Origin: Plasmopara viticola
Taxonomy: Eukaryota > Oomycota > Peronosporomycetes > Peronosporales > Peronosporaceae
Direction of reading: 5' to 3'
NCBI GenBank assembly: GCA_001695595.3
Contig: MBPM02000026.1
Location: 496,001 to 560,000 of the forward strand
DNA length: 64,000 bases
This document shows, piece after piece, positions 60,673 through 64,000 of this stretch (its first letter is position 1; each line of letters opens with the position of its first letter). Made by a program: the position numbers and the translations under genes. The notes below the pieces were generated by a model. It had not been told where the DNA came from. It saw only the letters and a program-made list of their open reading frames with translations, and made no database searches.

Positions 60673-62656
60673 GCTGCCAAGAAAGCTGTCCTGATTTTAA
60701 CAGAGATTTATTTGCGATTATGTATGCTCTCGTTGGGCTCAACGCGTGCTTGCTATTCCCTATAACAAATGATAATTATTTGGATTAGTCGTCAATACGC
60801 ACTTTAGTATAGCCACGTCACCTATTGCAGCGAACGGACACGTAAATCTTATTTTGTCAAAGTGCACCGACGAGGTGAAATACAAGCTAGAAATACAGCT
60901 GATGCATTCTCACGCATCTCATTCTACGAGCTAGACTATGTCACATCTGTTCTCTCGTTTGTGTTTTGTCGACGATGTGGTGCATACGCGTGCGATGACA
61001 TTAGCAAAGTTCTGCCGAAGGCTTTGAAAAGTAAATGACTTTCAAGACTCGGACAGTAGATTGCAGGCGCAAACATGCGCAAATATGCATAAGTTCCAAA
61101 AAATGAGATCCTGAATATATTTCTGATAAAAGAAACCTACTACACTCATAATTAAGTTTATATTACTGTATCCTATATGAGGTTTTCTGCTTCTCCGCTC
61201 AGTGATAAGCTCGGTCCAGAGAAAATGTTTGGCTAGCTAAGCTCTCACTCGTGGTGGCCCATTCCGCAGAGGCAGCTCGGCTCATCAAGCAACTGTGCCT
61301 AATATTTGAAACAGCAGTGCTGTATCGCGACCATGTCTTTGAATAAGGTCGACTTCCAAAGACATTTATCTCGGATAAGACCCTCGATCACCGGGCTCAT
61401 TTTGCAACAGTGCTCTTAAAATGTTTGATATCAGGTGGGACATGTCAACAGCAACTACGATAATGAGACGGTGCGAGTCGATTATTGTCGAAAAAACCGT
61501 GTACACTGCGTATGCCATAATAATGGAAGCCGCATATTCCCACTCGTTGAATCTTACTCGATGCCTTACAGACCTCAATAAGCTTAATAGCATACTTGAA
61601 CCTCGCATTCCATGAATATTACCATACTGAGACCTGATGAGGCAGCATTTGCTAGTTGTCTTGCTAACAACAGCCGTGATACAATACATGAGCGACTTAG
61701 TGCCTTGTGACACATGCTTTATCAATATGGCGGAACTAAAGACAAATTCTAATTTAAAGCAGAGATATCAAAACAAAATGTTCATTAAAATTGGCAGTAT
61801 AAAATGCTTAAAGCCTACCTACAAAAAGCGGTATCTACTACCCTCGAGCCTTAATTGCACCCGCACTTTATTGGACCACCGGGCTCATACTTAGCTTGTG
61901 TGTGACTTTATACAGAGATGTGAGTGCAAATAGTTTCTTAAATGGGATTACTCGATTATATCGTGACGCGGTCAAGGTAGACGTGAGAGCGGCGGCGCCA
62001 GGTCATTCGTTGTCACCGATAGCCGACCCATCATCTCGATCAGAATTCTCATATGCTACACCAATCTCAGATGCAACTTATCCCAAAACTACTATTCGAC
62101 GTTAAAACCGCGACTTTCCACGCAACTTTGACGTATTCTTAGTTGCGTGGAAAGTCATGTATTTCCCTAGACGAAACACGCCTAAGATGTAACCGATGTA
62201 TATGCGACGAACATGCTTATCAAGTGCTAACACACATTCGAGTCCTCAATGACTTGCTCGCAATTGTCGTCTCGCTTAGCGATCGAGCACCTGAAGTAGA
62301 CCCTCGATGTATTGACACGCCTTTTCTTTCCAGAAGTAAAGGAAACTATCAACGCCTCGCGCTTTCGAGACGAACCCTTATGATACAATTATCATAGCTA
62401 AGCAACCGCTTCATTTTCCGTAAAATTTTTAATTCTTCTGTAGCCTAGAACTTATAATTAAATGCCAATCAATTTAATTCATATGAACATCACTGCCTGC
62501 CCGTTAGCGAAAAGTGCCTGCCCGGTATCATTTCCCTAAAAAATATTATTATTTTCCTCGCCTATCTGACTTCTACAAGTGAACTTTTTCAGCACTCTTG
62601 TTCAAAACGATACAACGCCACATCTAGAGAATAACAAAAAGACTGAGACTTTTTGT
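60673..62656. other. Intergenic tract upstream of doubtful ORF and downstream of Myb gene
   Basis: About 2 kb with no recognisable gene. It contains the perfect 16-bp inverted repeat at 62,112-62,156. Short ORFs at 61,366-61,725 and 61,896-62,105 show no domain. Confidence 0.5.
62112..62156. repeat. Perfect 16-bp inverted repeat (hairpin), 13-nt loop
   Basis: GACTTTCCACGCAACT at 62,112-62,127 is matched exactly by its reverse complement at 62,141-62,156, with 13 nt between. It lies ~500 bp beyond the 3' end of the Myb gene. It could be a small transposon relic or structured RNA; no flanking target duplication was obvious. Confidence 0.9.
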
Positions 62657-63466
62657 TTACAAATGGTGGATATAGCTGTATTGAAGTCCACCTTGACTGG
62701 ACGAGCAGTGTAATAGTGATGATGAATTCGGCGTGCTCTGCTGCTGCTGATAAAGAGCAGTCTTTAAAAGATCTAGGTTCTGACTCCACGTGTGCTCTAA
62801 AGCTGTGTGCTTCGACCCTTCGGTGTCAGCTCGATGCGTTAAGTACAATGCTTGCTCGCTATCGTACCCTGACGTCGCAAATGCTACTTCCTTCGTGTCG
62901 CGCGAGTCATTTGTAAAGTGTGCGACGTGATCCAGCACAGGTTCAATTTCGGAGAGCAATTGCTCCAAGCAGCGATCGTCTTGAACATCCTCCACTAAGT
63001 CGTAACAGTCAAAGTGTTGCCACTCACCTTTGAAATCGGTTACGATATCCAACGGATTGCAGTCGAACATACCCTTATGCTTATTTCCAATGTAATCGAG
63101 CTTGCGCATCTTGCCATCTTCGACCGATGACTGCGATAGGTTTCTGCCGGCATATCCTTCGACTGGAGCCATAAGCGGGGCTACTTCACTGCAGTTGGAA
63201 CCGATCGAGTCTCTGTGCACGCGTCGTTTCCAACGATTAAGCTTCTGTCGCAGCTTTTGTGCGTGGGTCATGGCTTGGCGAGTAGACTTAGAGCCCACGT
63301 AGGCGGCGATGGCCGTCCACGGTCCCTGTGGAAATCGCTGAATGGCTTTCCAAAAGCGACGCTGCTCAGTTGGGGACCACGCGTGTTCTCCCGGTTTGGG
63401 CACAGTAAACTGCGTAGGTACGAGTTTAGCTTGGTGCAGTTCGTTCATGACCTTGGGCGAAATCAT
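62657..63466 (-). CDS. Single-repeat Myb/SANT (SHAQK-type) transcription factor-like protein
   Basis: Single-exon ORF of 269 residues. Residues ~28-77 form one Myb/SANT repeat: HAWSPTEQRRFWKAIQRF, then GPWTAIAAYVGSKS and TRQAMTHAQKL. The three helices, the spaced Trp/Phe core positions and the THAQK motif resemble the SHAQKYF class. Just after it is a basic stretch (NRWKRR) that could add DNA contacts or nuclear import. The remainder is acidic in the middle (DLVEDVQDDRCLEQLLSEIE) and Gln/Ser-rich toward the end, as in activation regions. The function is inferred as DNA binding and transcriptional control in the nucleus. The upstream frame is open to a TAG with no other ATG, supporting the start at 63,466. 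Confidence 0.87.
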   Translation of the reverse strand: MISPKVMNELHQAKLVPTQFTVPKPGEHAWSPTEQRRFWKAIQRFPQGPWTAIAAYVGSKSTRQAMTHAQKLRQKLNRWKRRVHRDSIGSNCSEVAPLMAPVEGYAGRNLSQSSVEDGKMRKLDYIGNKHKGMFDCNPLDIVTDFKGEWQHFDCYDLVEDVQDDRCLEQLLSEIEPVLDHVAHFTNDSRDTKEVAFATSGYDSEQALYLTHRADTEGSKHTALEHTWSQNLDLLKTALYQQQQSTPNSSSLLHCSSSQGGLQYSYIHHL

Positions 63467-64000
63467 ACCGAGGGTATGACTCAGCCTGCTGTCAATGACA
63501 GACTGGCGGATAGATCTTGCTATGCTTTGTGGGGTGCAATTCGTGCAATGAAGGTAGAAACGCTAAGCATGTTCGCACTGATAGCTCATTTGTTTGCGTC
63601 GCAGCTTTCTACACATGCAGCTTTGCGCGTACGCGAGAGTTAGAGTAATACTCAAGAGACGGAGCGCTGATCTCGTCGGGGGCGGCATGCAAAATTTCTC
63701 AAAGATCGCGCGAAAAAGAGACATTATTATTGTTTAAAATATAATTGTGCGACGCGAATGAAGACGAAATTTTAAGATTAGAAACGAAAAACCGGCAATA
63801 TTCAAACAAAGTGGGACGTTAGGCTGCCACTACACTGGCTCGTAGGGACACTGAAGACACTAGCGCTATTCGATACACCGGCGAGAGGAGCAAGGAAGCT
63901 TGCCACCATTACACGGTATCGGTACCTGCTTTTAAAATTCGAGTAGTACAGTTTACTAGAGTATTAGTAATACAGTATCTGTCGTAAAACTGATTCCGCA
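63467..64000. other. 5' flank of the Myb-like gene
   Basis: 534 bp to the window edge, containing the presumed promoter of the Myb-like gene. No initiator, FPR or other element could be assigned with confidence, and no further gene was recognised. Confidence 0.5.

Noticed and set aside
1..64000. CRISPR arrays, bacterial operons or a bacterial defence island
   Set aside because: No direct-repeat/spacer array was seen. Spliced genes and LTR elements show the DNA is eukaryotic nuclear.

Overview
The window looks like nuclear DNA of an oomycete (water mould), most likely a downy mildew or a close Phytophthora relative. Five inferred introns are short (56-85 bp) with GT..AG ends. One gene has an upstream element resembling the oomycete Inr+FPR core promoter. 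Protein-coding content includes a eukaryotic ClpX, a RIB43A-type ciliary protein (expected in a lineage with flagellated zoospores), a PX-like protein with a cysteine insert and a SHAQK-type single-repeat Myb. Long tracts of decayed LTR retrotransposon separate gene-rich blocks. Naming a genus would go beyond the evidence.

Layout. (1) 1-18,678, minus strand: one giant gene for a secreted/surface protein with an N-terminal LamG-like fold, about fifty IPT/TIG Ig-like repeats and a C-terminal array of a second ~100-125-residue repeat type. At least ~6,150 residues lie in the window and the gene runs off the left edge; there is one apparent frameshift near 13,111. (2) 19,901-23,161, minus: an intronless two-PDZ protein with a C-terminal Cys4 motif. 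(3) 23.2-28.8 kb: gene-poor, with a decayed Ty3/gypsy RT-RNase H fragment. (4) 28,827-37,182: compact block with mitochondrial-type ClpX (+), RIB43A-like protein (+), a large helical protein convergent with it (-) and a secreted His/Asn/Gly-rich tandem-repeat protein (-). (5) 37.2-54.1 kb: retrotransposon graveyard with a Ty1/copia pol relic, a Ty3/gypsy integrase relic and diverged duplicated segments. (6) 54,157-54,846, minus: small predicted N-myristoylated PX-like protein. (7) 54.9-62.6 kb: gene-poor, with two doubtful ORFs and a perfect 16-bp hairpin. (8) 62,657-63,466, minus: Myb/SANT protein.

There is no operon logic; genes are independent eukaryotic units. The most unusual items are the giant TIG protein with its unnamed C-terminal repeat family, and the His-rich secreted repeat protein, which lies exactly where the compact gene block meets the transposon-rich tract. 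Secreted, fast-changing genes often sit in such places in oomycete genomes. Homology statements come from motif recognition by eye, not database searches.
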